The position numbers and the translations under genes were made by a program. Shown in pieces: positions 24,273-33,131 of a stretch of DNA of 64,000 bases (position 1 is its first letter; each line of letters opens with the position of its first letter). The stretch spans positions 62,001 through 126,000 of the forward strand of contig CAJUBU010000009.1 of assembly GCA_910585095.1 (NCBI GenBank). Direction: 5' to 3'. The stretch is from an uncultured Lachnospira sp. Its GTDB lineage: Bacteria > Bacillota > Clostridia > Lachnospirales > Lachnospiraceae. The notes beneath the pieces are model-generated. The model was not told the origin of the DNA and ran no database searches. It saw nothing but the letters and a program-made list of their open reading frames with translations.

Positions 24273-25022
24273 ATGGCAAAGAAAAAATTGGCAAAGACAA
24301 TCGTATGTTTGGGTGCATTGGGAGTTGCCTCAAAAGTAGCTTACAGTAAATATAAGACAGCAAAAGAAACCTATGCTCAAGAGGAAGCGGACAGTGTTGG
24401 CGAGGAAGTAAAAAAATATAATGCTTTATTTGAAAAAAAAGTAATTGAAGTTGAGGATGAAGAATTTACTGGCTGTGAGATTAAGACAGTTTCTTCAAGT
24501 ATTGTTGTCGATTTAGGGCTTGCTGCCTTTGAAAAAGATGTATATATTAACTTTACAAGCACTGCAAGCAGTTTGACAATTATTCTTCCAGAAGGTGTCA
24601 ATGCTGCCTGTGATATAACAAGAACAGCAAGCGGTATGCGCAATCTTGTTGAGAATGTTGAAGAGGAAGGTATACACACCGTTTATATTATAGGAAAGGC
24701 AGTTTGCAGTAATATCGAAATAGTCCCTGTTAATTTTTATGTAGATGATGAAGATGACTTTGAAGATATTGCAGATGATGAAGATTTTGAAGTTGTGGTT
24801 GACAATACAGTAACGCCTAAAGTAGATAAAACGGTTGTCTGTGAAGAAAATGATGATTTTGATGTGACCGTAGCCGTTGAAAAAGACGATGATGATGATG
24901 ACGACGATAGTGATAATAATGAAGATAATAATAGTGATAACAATGATGATATAGCTATAACAGTAGAGCCTTATGGTGCAGAGGAGCTTGAAGTACAAGA
25001 ATTAGATAGTTTAGACGATTAA
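24273..25022 (+). CDS. LiaF-like domain protein with Asp-rich C-terminal tail
   Basis: 249 residues. A short N-terminal hydrophobic segment (~8-24) precedes a helical stretch and then a beta-rich region (~65-160, TVSSSIVVDLGLAAFEKDV, SSLTIILPEGVNAACDI) that repeats short strands in the manner of the LiaF/DUF2154 beta-helix domain. The last ~90 residues are strongly acidic, with a run of eight Asp followed by alternating Asn and Asp. This could bind calcium or a basic partner. Function unknown; LiaF-like proteins often act in envelope stress sensing, but no two-component genes are here. It has its own promoter (24206-24234) and terminator (25031-25084), so it is a single-gene unit. Confidence 0.55.
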   Translation: MAKKKLAKTIVCLGALGVASKVAYSKYKTAKETYAQEEADSVGEEVKKYNALFEKKVIEVEDEEFTGCEIKTVSSSIVVDLGLAAFEKDVYINFTSTASSLTIILPEGVNAACDITRTASGMRNLVENVEEEGIHTVYIIGKAVCSNIEIVPVNFYVDDEDDFEDIADDEDFEVVVDNTVTPKVDKTVVCEENDDFDVTVAVEKDDDDDDDDSDNNEDNNSDNNDDIAITVEPYGAEELEVQELDSLDD

Positions 25023-25030
25023 AAAAGTTA

Positions 25031-25084
25031 AGAGCTGCCAACTTGATGAAAAGAAATTTTCAACGAGGTTAGGGCAGCTTTTTT
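25031..25084 (+). terminator. Rho-independent terminator
   Basis: AGCTGCC pairs with GGGCAGCT. The intervening sequence includes TGAAA/TTTTCA pairing. A six-base T-run follows. Confidence 0.75.
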
Positions 25085-25127
25085 ATGTAAATAAAAGATT
25101 AAAAATTAAAATTTTGTTTTTTGTGCA

Positions 25128-25148
25128 ATAAAGCAGTGTAGAAATGAG
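25128..25148 (+). repeat. 3' half of the pseudoknot leader, degenerate copy before licD
   Basis: AAGCAGTGTAGAAATGAG matches the 3' half of the leaders, but there is no clear 5' half, and the licD start uses a different site (AAGGGAG) 60 bases on. Confidence 0.35.
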
Positions 25149-25213
25149 AATTTTATAAATGTAAGAAATTTTTTTGTGAAGAAATTGATAAAAAGTCATA
25201 AGGGAGAAAAATC

Positions 25214-26200
25214 GTGATACAATATAATGATTCGTATTTTGAAGGTGAGACAAGAGAAGGCTTTTATATTGAGTCTAAAATGAAAAGAGCTTGGGCGGCA
25301 CAGATAGAAGTTCTTGAAGAAATCAAGCGGATTTGTGTTTTGCATCATATACCATTTTTTGCTGATTGGGGGACATTGCTTGGGGCAGTAAGGCATCATG
25401 GTTTTATCCCATGGGATGATGATTTAGATATTGGTATGCTACGGGGAGATTATCAAAAATTTTTGGAAGTTGCTCCGTCTGAATTAGCGCAATATTTTGA
25501 GTTAAAAAGTGTTTATAATGATGTAAGCCATGACAATGTAAAAGCGAGAGTGATATCTGGAAGAAGTATGAATTTTGATGAGGCGTATCTTAAACGATTT
25601 CATTATTGTCCTTATGTAGTTGGAGTAGATATTTTTCCAATTGATTATATTCCAAGAGAACGAAAAAAATCCGAATATCAAAATCAAATAATTAACTTAA
25701 TTATGACAACCACTGCAAGTATTCCTGAAAATCCGCCCTATGATAATTCGGTTATCAATATTATTCATAAGCTTGAAGAATTGTCTGGATTTAAAATAAA
25801 TAAAAAAAATCGACTGATTCATGAATTAAAAAAAATGGTTGACGAGGTTAGTGCATTATATACAGACAATGATGGCGATGAGGTATGCTCTATGATTGAT
25901 TTTGCAATGGGGTGGGATTATCATGCAAAAAAAGAATGGTATAAAAGCGCAATAGAAATGCCTTTTGAACATATCACCATTCCTGTGCCTGTTGGATTTG
26001 ACGGTATATTAAGAATTAAGTATTCTGATGATTATATGACACCTATACGTGTTGACAGCTCGCATGATTATCCATTTTATAAAAAACAAGAGGTAGAGTT
26101 AGCAAAAGTGATAGAGGCTGAATTTCATATTCAATTAAAAGAAGGAGAATTAGATAATTTAATAAACGAAAAAATATTTCTTTACAATAAAGATAGATAA
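25214..26200 (+). CDS. LicD-family phosphotransferase
   Basis: 328 residues, starting at GTG with AAGGGAG upstream. The LicD core is clear: FADWGTLLGAVRHHGFIPWDDDLDIGM (in parts, ~47-72), where the DDDLDIGM acidic cluster binds metal in this nucleotidyltransferase-like fold, and later VGVDIFPIDYIP (~136-147). LicD enzymes attach phosphocholine or similar groups to cell-surface glycans or teichoic acids; fukutin-type relatives transfer ribitol phosphate. The actual donor and acceptor are unknown, and there are no choline uptake genes nearby. The folT promoter lies at the very end of this gene. Confidence 0.8.
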   Translation: MIQYNDSYFEGETREGFYIESKMKRAWAAQIEVLEEIKRICVLHHIPFFADWGTLLGAVRHHGFIPWDDDLDIGMLRGDYQKFLEVAPSELAQYFELKSVYNDVSHDNVKARVISGRSMNFDEAYLKRFHYCPYVVGVDIFPIDYIPRERKKSEYQNQIINLIMTTTASIPENPPYDNSVINIIHKLEELSGFKINKKNRLIHELKKMVDEVSALYTDNDGDEVCSMIDFAMGWDYHAKKEWYKSAIEMPFEHITIPVPVGFDGILRIKYSDDYMTPIRVDSSHDYPFYKKQEVELAKVIEAEFHIQLKEGELDNLINEKIFLYNKDR

Positions 26201-26209
26201 GTATATACT
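26181..26209 (+). promoter_or_regulatory. Promoter for the THF riboswitch-folT transcript
   Basis: TTTACA (26181-26186), 17 bases, TATACT (26204-26209). It overlaps the end of licD. Transcription would start shortly before the riboswitch at 26231. Confidence 0.6.
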
Positions 26210-26230
26210 ATCCATGTGAAAAAATAAAAT

Positions 26231-26329
26231 GAGCAGAGTAGAATGATGTGCGTTAAGTGCCTGATGAACAGGGAGTTGACATTGGGACGAAAAGTTTTCT
26301 TGCGGTGCATTGTTCGCATCCCGCTGCTA
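26231..26329 (+). ncRNA. Tetrahydrofolate (THF) riboswitch
   Basis: The aptamer core is well matched: GCGTTAAGTGCC (26250-26261) on the 5' side and GCGGTGCATTG followed by TCGCATCCCGC on the 3' side. The closing stem AGCAG (26232-26236) / CTGCT (26324-26328) is intact. This RNA class binds reduced folates and controls folate synthesis or uptake genes. It lies upstream of folT, exactly the expected target. About 190 bases separate it from the start codon; they contain A/T-rich pairings, so the expression platform is uncertain. Confidence 0.85.
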
Positions 26330-26503
26330 CATAATCTGTCTTACAAGTGTTATATTGTGTTTTTTTGTGCATTTGATTTGTGAACTATTTATGTAGGGCT
26401 ATTGCTCATATAAATAGGTCAAGCAAATAACAATAAATATGTTTTATAAATAACATTATATTTGTTTGTTTTGCCTTAAATATCACAAAATAAATATACA
26501 CAA

Positions 26504-26519
26504 GAAAGGCATGGTTATT
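26504..26519 (+). repeat. GAAAGGCATGGTTATT motif, copy 2, before folT
   Basis: It ends two bases before the ATG and contains the only purine-rich ribosome site. AAAGGCA can pair with TGCCTT ~35 bases upstream (around 26472), which could mask the site. Confidence 0.4.
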
Positions 26520-26521
26520 TT

Positions 26522-27592
26522 ATGAAAAAATTTATTTTACTGTTTACGTCTTCTGCCAAAGAATTTAAAAATTTAAATTCTGTTATTACTGCTGCGCTTT
26601 TAGTGGCAGTTCACACCATTTTAGCAATGGTTGTCTCTGTTCAAGTGACAACATCCCTAAGAATTTCCATATCATTTATTACCAATGTAGTGACAGGCTG
26701 TTTATTTGGACCTGTTATAGGATTTGTCTGCGGCGGAATAGGTGATATTGTTCAGTTTATTTTAAAACCAGTAGGTGATTATTTTCCGGGTTGGACATTA
26801 AATGCTGCAATGGCAGGGATGATTTATGGAATATTTTTTTATAATAAATTTCCTGATAAGGTAAATACAAAGAAAATATCTTCAAAAAGATGGTCAAAAA
26901 AAGATAAAGAACATATCAATACAAATGATTTAGAAGAAGATAAAGCAAAAAAAGAACCATTTGACAGGGTTCTTGATATTTTTAGCTTTGTTTTGCCAAG
27001 TATAGGATTGTTATGTCTTTGCTTTGCTCCAATGGCAACCGTTATCGACAAAAACAGCGGCAGTGTGATTGCACAGGGAAATGGATTGGATTATATGATG
27101 TCTGGTTTGACAGATAATAGTAAAAATGTTACAATTATAGCAATCATATTAACCGTGTTAATGATTTCTTTGATGGTGTTGTCCATTTTTCATTTTAATA
27201 TTATATCGCTCATTCTTTCAGTGGCATGTACATTTGCTGCTGTGCTTGCTATTTACACCGATAAAAAAACAACGGTAGGCAATTGGGGTTTTTATTGTGT
27301 TGTTGGATTAATGATAGTATTTGTTATTGTAAAAATGATAATGCTTCAAAGAAAACATGCCGTTGATATGAGTTATTTTATTCGAGTGACAATATGTCTT
27401 ACATTTGATACAATTCTTGTAAACATTTTAATGGGAACATATTGGGCATCAATTATGTATGGAAAAGGATTTATGTTTTATTTTACCGTAAGATTGGCTA
27501 AAAATTTAATACAGCTTCCAATTAATATTGTATTATCATATTATATTCTTAGTGTTGTTAAAGGATTGCGTTTGCGCTCGTCAAAAGGATAA
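26522..27592 (+). CDS. folT: Folate ECF transporter S component with a large membrane insertion
   Basis: 356 residues, about twice the ~170-180 usual for FolT. The N-terminal ~105 residues (ISFITNVVTGCLFGPVIG, GGIGDIVQFILKP, FPGWTLNAAMAGMIYG) and the C-terminal ~70 (TFDTILVNILMGTYW, FTVRLAKNLIQLPINIVLSYYI) together look like one FolT. Between them lie a basic/acidic loop (~115-145) and about four extra helices (~150-275) that I do not recognise. FolT captures folate and docks on the shared EcfA/EcfT energy module, encoded elsewhere. The THF riboswitch upstream supports the substrate. Whether the insertion is part of transport or a fused domain is unknown. Confidence 0.8.
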   Translation: MKKFILLFTSSAKEFKNLNSVITAALLVAVHTILAMVVSVQVTTSLRISISFITNVVTGCLFGPVIGFVCGGIGDIVQFILKPVGDYFPGWTLNAAMAGMIYGIFFYNKFPDKVNTKKISSKRWSKKDKEHINTNDLEEDKAKKEPFDRVLDIFSFVLPSIGLLCLCFAPMATVIDKNSGSVIAQGNGLDYMMSGLTDNSKNVTIIAIILTVLMISLMVLSIFHFNIISLILSVACTFAAVLAIYTDKKTTVGNWGFYCVVGLMIVFVIVKMIMLQRKHAVDMSYFIRVTICLTFDTILVNILMGTYWASIMYGKGFMFYFTVRLAKNLIQLPINIVLSYYILSVVKGLRLRSSKG

Positions 27593-27688
27593 TATTTATT
27601 TTTGCAGCCACTAGGCAGGTTATGGTTTGCCTGCTTGGTAGTTGGCAAAGAACATACTTATAAAAAATAGTGTAGAAATGAGGAAAAT

Positions 27689-28228
27689 ATGAAAAAAATA
27701 ATGATTGCTTCAGATATTCATGGTTCAGCATATTTTTGCAAAAAATTAATAGAACGATTTTTTTCAGAAGAGGCTGATTTACTTCTTTTATTGGGTGATA
27801 TTTTGTATCATGGACCACGCAATGACCTTCCAAGAGAATATGCACCAAAGGAAGTTATTGCGATGTTAAATCCGATAAGAAACAAAATTGTCTGTGTTCA
27901 GGGTAATTGTGATACTGAAGTAGACCAGATGGTGCTTAATTTTAATATATTATGTCAACAAGCACATATATATGCAAATGACAGACATCTTGTATTGGTG
28001 CATGGACATAAGTTAGATGAAAAAAATATGCCTGCTTTAGCAGAGGGAGATTATCTTGTATGTGGGCATACACATGTGCCAAAATATGAGATAAAAGAAG
28101 GATATACCTACATTAATCCAGGTTCTGTTTCTATACCAAAAGAAAGTAGCTGTCCAAGTTATATAATGCTGACGGATAAATTTTATTGGAAAGATATGGA
28201 AGGTAATGTTTATAATGAACTTAATTAA
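27689..28228 (+). CDS. YfcE/MJ0936-type metallophosphoesterase
   Basis: 179 residues. The metal-binding motifs of the calcineurin-like fold are all present: ASDIHGSAYFC (~7-17), LLLGDILYHG (~35-44), VQGNCDTEVD (~73-82), LVHGHKL (~110-116) and CGHTHVPKYE (~130-139), with the final PGSVSIPKESS. E. coli YfcE and relatives are manganese-dependent phosphodiesterases of unknown physiological substrate. ATGAGG lies five bases before ATG 27689, preceded by TAGTGTAGAA, a degenerate 3' half of the pseudoknot leader. It follows folT but is probably a separate unit. Confidence 0.85.
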   Translation: MKKIMIASDIHGSAYFCKKLIERFFSEEADLLLLLGDILYHGPRNDLPREYAPKEVIAMLNPIRNKIVCVQGNCDTEVDQMVLNFNILCQQAHIYANDRHLVLVHGHKLDEKNMPALAEGDYLVCGHTHVPKYEIKEGYTYINPGSVSIPKESSCPSYIMLTDKFYWKDMEGNVYNELN

Positions 28229-28372
28229 AATATAAGGTTATTTTTTACAGCATATATATACCAATTCATTCGTATAAATATAATAATTTTTAATAGTTTT
28301 TTAATTGCATTTCATATGTGGATAGTTCATTATTATCTAAATATATTTCATAGAGTTTAAGAAGGGGATATT

Positions 28373-28777
28373 ATGGATAAATTTAGAGAAAAACTTACTA
28401 AATTTGCACAGGGAAGATATGGAGTAGACCACTTTTCAAAATTATTGATGTTTATATCTATTATATTACTTATTGTAACTTTGTTTTGGCGTAGCACCTT
28501 ATTATATAGTTTAGCATTAGTATTCTTATTTTATTCTTACTTTAGAATTCTGTCTAAAAATATATCAAAACGATATAGTGAAAATCAAGCATACTTAAAT
28601 ATACGTTATAAATTTTTAGGACGCTTTAATCAATTTAAAGCACGATGCAAAGACCAAAAAACGCACAAAATTTTTAAATGTCCAAGTTGCAGACAAAAAA
28701 TAAGGGTGCCAAGAGGCAAAGGAAAAATTGAAATAAAGTGTCCTAAGTGTCGTTTGTCTTTTATAAAAAAGACATAA
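28373..28777 (+). CDS. Small membrane protein with C-terminal zinc ribbon
   Basis: 134 residues. Two membrane helices (~22-60) are followed by a basic region and a C-terminal zinc ribbon (~97-130: FKCPSCRQKIRVPRG and IKCPKCRLSF), two Cys-x-x-Cys pairs. I do not know its function. Such zinc-ribbon tails on small membrane proteins are common in clostridia. GAAGGGG precedes ATG 28373, and two similar hairpin terminators follow it. Confidence 0.6.
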   Translation: MDKFREKLTKFAQGRYGVDHFSKLLMFISIILLIVTLFWRSTLLYSLALVFLFYSYFRILSKNISKRYSENQAYLNIRYKFLGRFNQFKARCKDQKTHKIFKCPSCRQKIRVPRGKGKIEIKCPKCRLSFIKKT

Positions 28778-28836
28778 GGAACAATAATGTCTTAACAATA
28801 AGTTTATAACAAATATTATTTGTTTTATAAGCTTGT

Positions 28837-28860
28837 AAGAGTTGCTTGCAACTCTTTTTT
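28837..28860 (+). terminator. Terminator 1 after the zinc-ribbon gene
   Basis: AAGAGTTGC (28837-28845) with GCAACTCTT (28848-28856), then a T-run. Confidence 0.65.
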
Positions 28861-28911
28861 AGATTTATATAGAGATTATATTTTATTGACAAGTTTGTTT
28901 TAAAAACTTGT

Positions 28912-28937
28912 AAGAGTTGTTTGCAACTCTTTTTTTA
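28912..28937. terminator. Terminator 2, near-duplicate of the first
   Basis: AAGAGTTG (28912-28919) with CAACTCTT (28924-28931), then a T-run. The surrounding ~28 bases repeat those of the first terminator, so the hairpin appears duplicated. It lies at the junction with the convergent glycosyltransferase gene and could serve both strands. Confidence 0.55.
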
Positions 28938-30020
28938 AAATTCCTCTGGCATTTTCCAATTTTGTGCTTGAATACGATATTCCGTGCTATTATTATGGTA
29001 AATGGATGCCAAATTTTGATATTCGTCATTTCCTGTAATTTTATATTGTTTAGCCATTTGTTCAGATAAAATGGCATAACAGTCTGCTAGTCGGTTTAGA
29101 GGGACATCATTTTCCGAATGGATATCAAGTATGCTTGAAGTTTCGCTTTCGGCGTTAATAAACCATAAGATAGCTTCCTCATAATCACAGGCTTCAAAGT
29201 AATATTCACCAATTTCTATACAAATTTCAGAACAGGCTTCACATGCAATATTTTTTAAGGCGTACTTAAAAAAATTGTTGGTATCCTTTGTGATACGGCA
29301 CATTTTTGCAAGAACGCAGTTGACTGCTAACATGCAGTCTTTATCAGTATATTCCGTCATATATTGTAAAAATAAGGGCTTATATTGAACAAGGTCTTCG
29401 TCAGTTGCCGTCATATACATTTCTTTACAAAACATTAAAACAACATATTTTTTTAATGTTTCACCACCTTCAAGAATCGTTGCAAAGATTGAAAAATCCC
29501 TTTTTGTATGCAGTGTTTCAGGCATATGTAAAATTTCAATATCACTGTCGTAAATAACAGGTTCTAACAGTACTGTTTCATGAATAGGAGAAATCCAAGT
29601 AAATGTTCGTAGTCTTTTAAATAATTTTGGACGCAGTTCTTTTTTGCAGTTATAATATAGATTTATATTATCGATATTTACATATTTCATCTGTACCATA
29701 TCAATCTCAGGCAAAAGTGCTTCTTTTAGCTGTAAAAAAGCGAGACGGTTGTCATCGTCAAGAACCTCATCAGCATCCGCACTAAAAATATATTGGCAGT
29801 TACATAGACTAAACGCATAATTTCTTGCATCGGAAAAATCATTTATCCATTGATAATCATAAATTTTATTAGTATATTTTAAAGCGATATTTTTTGTATT
29901 ATCCGTAGAACCTGTATCTACAATAATTATTTCATCAAACAATCCTGAATAAGAGTCAAGACAGCGAGATAATATTTTTTCTTCATTTTTAACAATCATA
30001 CATAAAGATATGGTAATCAT
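28935..30020 (-). CDS. Family 2 glycosyltransferase with C-terminal helical repeat region
   Basis: 361 residues. The GT-A core has ITISLCMIVKNEEKILSRCL (1-22 region), IIIVDTGSTDNT (~33-44) and FSADADEVLD (~81-90), with the metal-binding DAD. WISPIHETVLLEP (~138-150) is the acceptor-loop motif of SunS-like and related GT2 enzymes. The last ~170 residues are helical and TPR-like. The start is ATG at 30020 (minus strand), with AAGGAG just upstream; an in-frame ATG 51 bases earlier lacks a binding site. Substrate unknown; it could glycosylate a protein or a surface polymer. It is convergent with the zinc-ribbon gene. Confidence 0.8.
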   Translation of the reverse strand: MITISLCMIVKNEEKILSRCLDSYSGLFDEIIIVDTGSTDNTKNIALKYTNKIYDYQWINDFSDARNYAFSLCNCQYIFSADADEVLDDDNRLAFLQLKEALLPEIDMVQMKYVNIDNINLYYNCKKELRPKLFKRLRTFTWISPIHETVLLEPVIYDSDIEILHMPETLHTKRDFSIFATILEGGETLKKYVVLMFCKEMYMTATDEDLVQYKPLFLQYMTEYTDKDCMLAVNCVLAKMCRITKDTNNFFKYALKNIACEACSEICIEIGEYYFEACDYEEAILWFINAESETSSILDIHSENDVPLNRLADCYAILSEQMAKQYKITGNDEYQNLASIYHNNSTEYRIQAQNWKMPEEF

Positions 30021-30222
30021 AAATTCTCCTTTTATAATTAAAATATTATGGTTATTATAACATAATTTCAATTTGGATTAAAAATTCAAATTCTCTGTTT
30101 TGCCCATATTTTCAAGGCTTTCTGACTTGGATTATAGTCAAGAATTTACTTGTAAAACAGTACATAACTGTTATTCATAATATATCATTTTGTGTATCAG
30201 ATACTTCAATAACAGGTGATTG

Positions 30223-30669
30223 TCAAATTATAAAATTCTTTACCCCATATATCAAATGGCAAAATGTAAAAATAACAATCGGAATAATTGCTATTCCATT
30301 TTTTCTGTCAATGGCAAAGAATAAAAATGCCAAACAGGGCGGAATAGTCAGTCCTAAAATAATAGGTGTATTTACTATGCCAATATAGTAAATTATCCAA
30401 CTGATAAAATATAATGCGCAGCAACCTGCCGAAATAATTACAGGAGGAGTCACACACAATTTTTTTGTTTTTCTGTTTCTAAAGATACATAAAGCAGCAA
30501 TCATCAATATTTGACATACAGAAGCTATTGTATCAACCGTTTCTGTAATTGAATTTGCCCTTAATATATCATTTGGCGCAGGGACAGCAAACCAAATAAA
30601 ATTTGGCAGCATAACGATTAAGAACAGAAGTAATCCCCCAATTTCAAAACTAAACTTATAATTTTTCAT
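30223..30669 (-). CDS. Small four-helix membrane protein, unknown
   Basis: 148 residues with about five hydrophobic segments (~10-30, 48-65, 78-98, 101-120, 125-145). I see no catalytic motif. PAPNDILRANSITETVD is a short extracellular or cytoplasmic loop. AGGATAG is upstream of the ATG on the minus strand. It is separated by ~200 bases from the glycosyltransferase further downstream on the same strand. I do not recognise the family with confidence. Confidence 0.55.
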   Translation of the reverse strand: MKNYKFSFEIGGLLLFLIVMLPNFIWFAVPAPNDILRANSITETVDTIASVCQILMIAALCIFRNRKTKKLCVTPPVIISAGCCALYFISWIIYYIGIVNTPIILGLTIPPCLAFLFFAIDRKNGIAIIPIVIFTFCHLIYGVKNFII

Positions 30670-30939
30670 AATCGAACTATCCTATCTCTATTGTAGTCAA
30701 GCAACTACTCAATAAGCAGGGAATTAATTAATCCTAACTTTACTTTTCAGTTTCAATTATACATAAAAGCATATGCTTTTTCAATTCCTCTAACATCTCA
30801 AGGGTAATAAACTAATTAATAAAGTAAAAAATATTATTAATAAAAAAATTGAATAATAGAAAAATATGGTAAAAATATATAAAAAAATTATACAAGTTTT
30901 ATATAAAATATAGAAAATGCACAATATCATACATTGTTA

Positions 30940-30968
30940 TTGATTTTGTATTACATGTACGATAAATT
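30940..30968 (+). promoter_or_regulatory. Promoter for the pectate lyase
   Basis: TTGATT (30940-30945), 17 bases, TAAATT (30963-30968). This lies in a 365-base A/T-rich gap (30670-31034) that otherwise holds only a small CTACAA/TTGTAG hairpin just before GGGGG, the ribosome site. Confidence 0.5.
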
Positions 30969-31034
30969 TAAATTAGCCATTATAAAAAAGCTACAATTAT
31001 TTTGTAGTAATATTTAAAAAGGGGGTATTAAATT

Positions 31035-32999
31035 ATGGCTTCAAAATGCAAAAGATTGATGGTAGTTCTCATGAGTCTTATCTTTGTGTTATCCACAATG
31101 CGAATCTTGGGAGAGCAAGTTCAGGCAGCGGCGGTTGCGCCAGAGAGTGGTAACATTTACTACATTAAGAACAAAAACAGCGGAATGTATCTTACGGTTG
31201 AGGGAGATTCATCTGCTAACGGTGCAAATGTATGCCAAAAAACAGGTACAGGTTCACTTGGACAAAGGTGGGTTTTGGAAAAGAATGCAAATGGCACATT
31301 CCGACTTCACCCTGCAACAGATATGACAGGTGGTGTTTCACTGGATGTAACATATGGAAATGTGGAGGGCGGAACCAATATTCAGATTTGGGAAAATAAT
31401 GGTCTTTCACCACAAAATTTTGGTATTACGCCAAGTGGAGATGGTTATGCTATCACAACAGAGGTTACACAACATAAGAGCTGTCTTGATGTAAGCAATG
31501 CAAGTAAGGCTTCTGGAGCTAATGTAGTTCAGTGGACAAACAAAGAAGCAGCAAATCAGATTTGGTATTTTGAGGAAGCACAATGGCCTTCAGGTGGTTC
31601 AGGCTCAGGTAATGTTTCTTCTGGAATCGATGCAAATGGTTATCCAGACCAACTGATGGAATTTGTTTCTACAAGTGATGGTACATTTGTCACAGCATCT
31701 TCTATAAATACTACTGTAAAATCAAATGCGACAGCTTCTACTTCAAATAGATGGAAGCTTGTTAAAAAGGGTGAAGATTATTACCAGATTATTAATGCAG
31801 CAAATGGTTATGCACTTGCACCTACAGGAAATAATGCTACGAATGGAGCTTCTGTTGTGGTGACAGGCGTTGCTAACAATAATGCCCAGTATTGGAAAAT
31901 TGTGGCAGTTAAGACGGATACGAATGGAGATGCACTAAATTATAAGGTTGTAAACTATGCAAATACAAATCTTGCTTTAACACTTTCAAATGGAAGTTAT
32001 CAATTGAGTAGTTATAGCGGAGGTGCAGCACAGAATTTTCGATTTATTTCACATGGTGCTGAAGGTTTTGCTGGTTATTGCAAGGATATGAGCAATAAAG
32101 AAAAAGCATCCGTAACAGGAGGTGTTTTAGGAACAGTTGTTTATGTATCCAATATAAGCGATTTACAAAAATATGCTTCAGGCTCTACACCTTATATGAT
32201 TATTATTAATGCAAATATTTCAGCGACAGACCTTACAAAAGTAACCGTAGGTAAAAATAAGACATTTATTGGTAAGTTTGGCTCAGGTACGTTAAATAAT
32301 ATTCATTTTAGATGTATCAGCAGTTCAGGCAATGTGATTTTTAAGAATATTACATTTAAACATGATGCAAGCAAAAATGAGAATGATGATATTCAAATGT
32401 ATATTTCTAATGGAAATAATTTTTGGGTTGACCATTGTACATTTACTGGTCATACCAGTATGACAAGTACGGATGTAGACAAACATATGTATGTGGGACT
32501 GAAAGCAGATTATGTTTCTGTGACAGGCTGCTATTTTGGCGGACATAAATATGGATTGATTCTGGGGTATCCAGAAGAAGATGGTGTAGGTACATATGAT
32601 GGTTATCCACGTATGACCATTGCGAATAATTATTTTTATAATAATTATACACGCGCGCCAGGATTGATGCGTTATGGTTATTTCCATTGCTACAACAATT
32701 ATATCTATGGATTTAATCTGGGTTATACTCCATACACAGGCTGTAATATTTATTCAGAAAAGAATTATTTTGATAAAGGCAACTATGCAGGATGTGTGGT
32801 AGATGACCATGGTGTGGGTTCATTTACAGACACAGGTTCTGTTTTGACAAGTTCTGTTTCTGATTTAAAGACAGGTTCAACTTCATGGCGACCAATCAGC
32901 AATTATAGCTATGCTACAAGGAATGCATCCGATGCTAAAACTTGGGCGCAGCAATGTGCAGGAGCGCAAGCATCAAAAATTGTTTATGCCATTGATTAA
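31035..32999 (+). CDS. Secreted pectate lyase (PL1-like) with two ricin-type beta-trefoil domains
   Basis: 654 residues. The signal peptide ends near VQAAAV (~residue 35). A first beta-trefoil of the RICIN/CBM13 type (~38-185) has repeated YYIKNKNSGMYLTVEG, QRWVLEKNANG and NQIWYFEE signatures; a second, more divergent one spans ~205-340. The catalytic right-handed beta-helix (~355-650) has NKTFIGKFGSGTLNNI, FWVDHCTFTGH, HKYGLILG and APGLMRYGYFHCYNNY, where the Arg-containing stretch is typical of PL1 lyases. Such enzymes cleave polygalacturonate by beta-elimination outside the cell. No dockerin or sortase signal is visible, so it is probably freely secreted. It has its own promoter and a strong terminator, so it is a single-gene unit. 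Confidence 0.85.
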   Translation: MASKCKRLMVVLMSLIFVLSTMRILGEQVQAAAVAPESGNIYYIKNKNSGMYLTVEGDSSANGANVCQKTGTGSLGQRWVLEKNANGTFRLHPATDMTGGVSLDVTYGNVEGGTNIQIWENNGLSPQNFGITPSGDGYAITTEVTQHKSCLDVSNASKASGANVVQWTNKEAANQIWYFEEAQWPSGGSGSGNVSSGIDANGYPDQLMEFVSTSDGTFVTASSINTTVKSNATASTSNRWKLVKKGEDYYQIINAANGYALAPTGNNATNGASVVVTGVANNNAQYWKIVAVKTDTNGDALNYKVVNYANTNLALTLSNGSYQLSSYSGGAAQNFRFISHGAEGFAGYCKDMSNKEKASVTGGVLGTVVYVSNISDLQKYASGSTPYMIIINANISATDLTKVTVGKNKTFIGKFGSGTLNNIHFRCISSSGNVIFKNITFKHDASKNENDDIQMYISNGNNFWVDHCTFTGHTSMTSTDVDKHMYVGLKADYVSVTGCYFGGHKYGLILGYPEEDGVGTYDGYPRMTIANNYFYNNYTRAPGLMRYGYFHCYNNYIYGFNLGYTPYTGCNIYSEKNYFDKGNYAGCVVDDHGVGSFTDTGSVLTSSVSDLKTGSTSWRPISNYSYATRNASDAKTWAQQCAGAQASKIVYAID

Positions 33000-33037
33000 A
33001 TAAATAACAAGTTTATTATTTTATTTATAAAATAAAC

Positions 33038-33087
33038 GGGGATATTTTCAGAGGTTATATAGCTTTTGAAAATATCCCTTTATTTTT
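33038..33087 (+). terminator. Strong terminator after the pectate lyase
   Basis: GGGATATTTTCA and TGAAAATATCCC (12 bp perfect), loop 16 bases, followed by TTTATTTTT. Confidence 0.85.
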
Positions 33088-33131
33088 GCAAGCAATAAGA
33101 CAAGTGTCAAAACATTAATGTAATATAAGAG

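Noticed and set aside
24513..24998. A 161-codon minus-strand frame across the acidic-tail gene.
   Set aside because: It mirrors the repetitive GAT/AAT codons of the real + strand gene; the Ile/Phe-rich translation is an artefact.
28912..28937. A mobile element made of the two similar hairpins at 28837 and 28912.
   Set aside because: Both are ordinary terminators with T-runs; the similarity is limited to about 30 bases and is best seen as a small duplication.
32325..32687. A 120-codon minus-strand frame in the pectate lyase.
   Set aside because: It is a shadow of the beta-helix repeats on the + strand.
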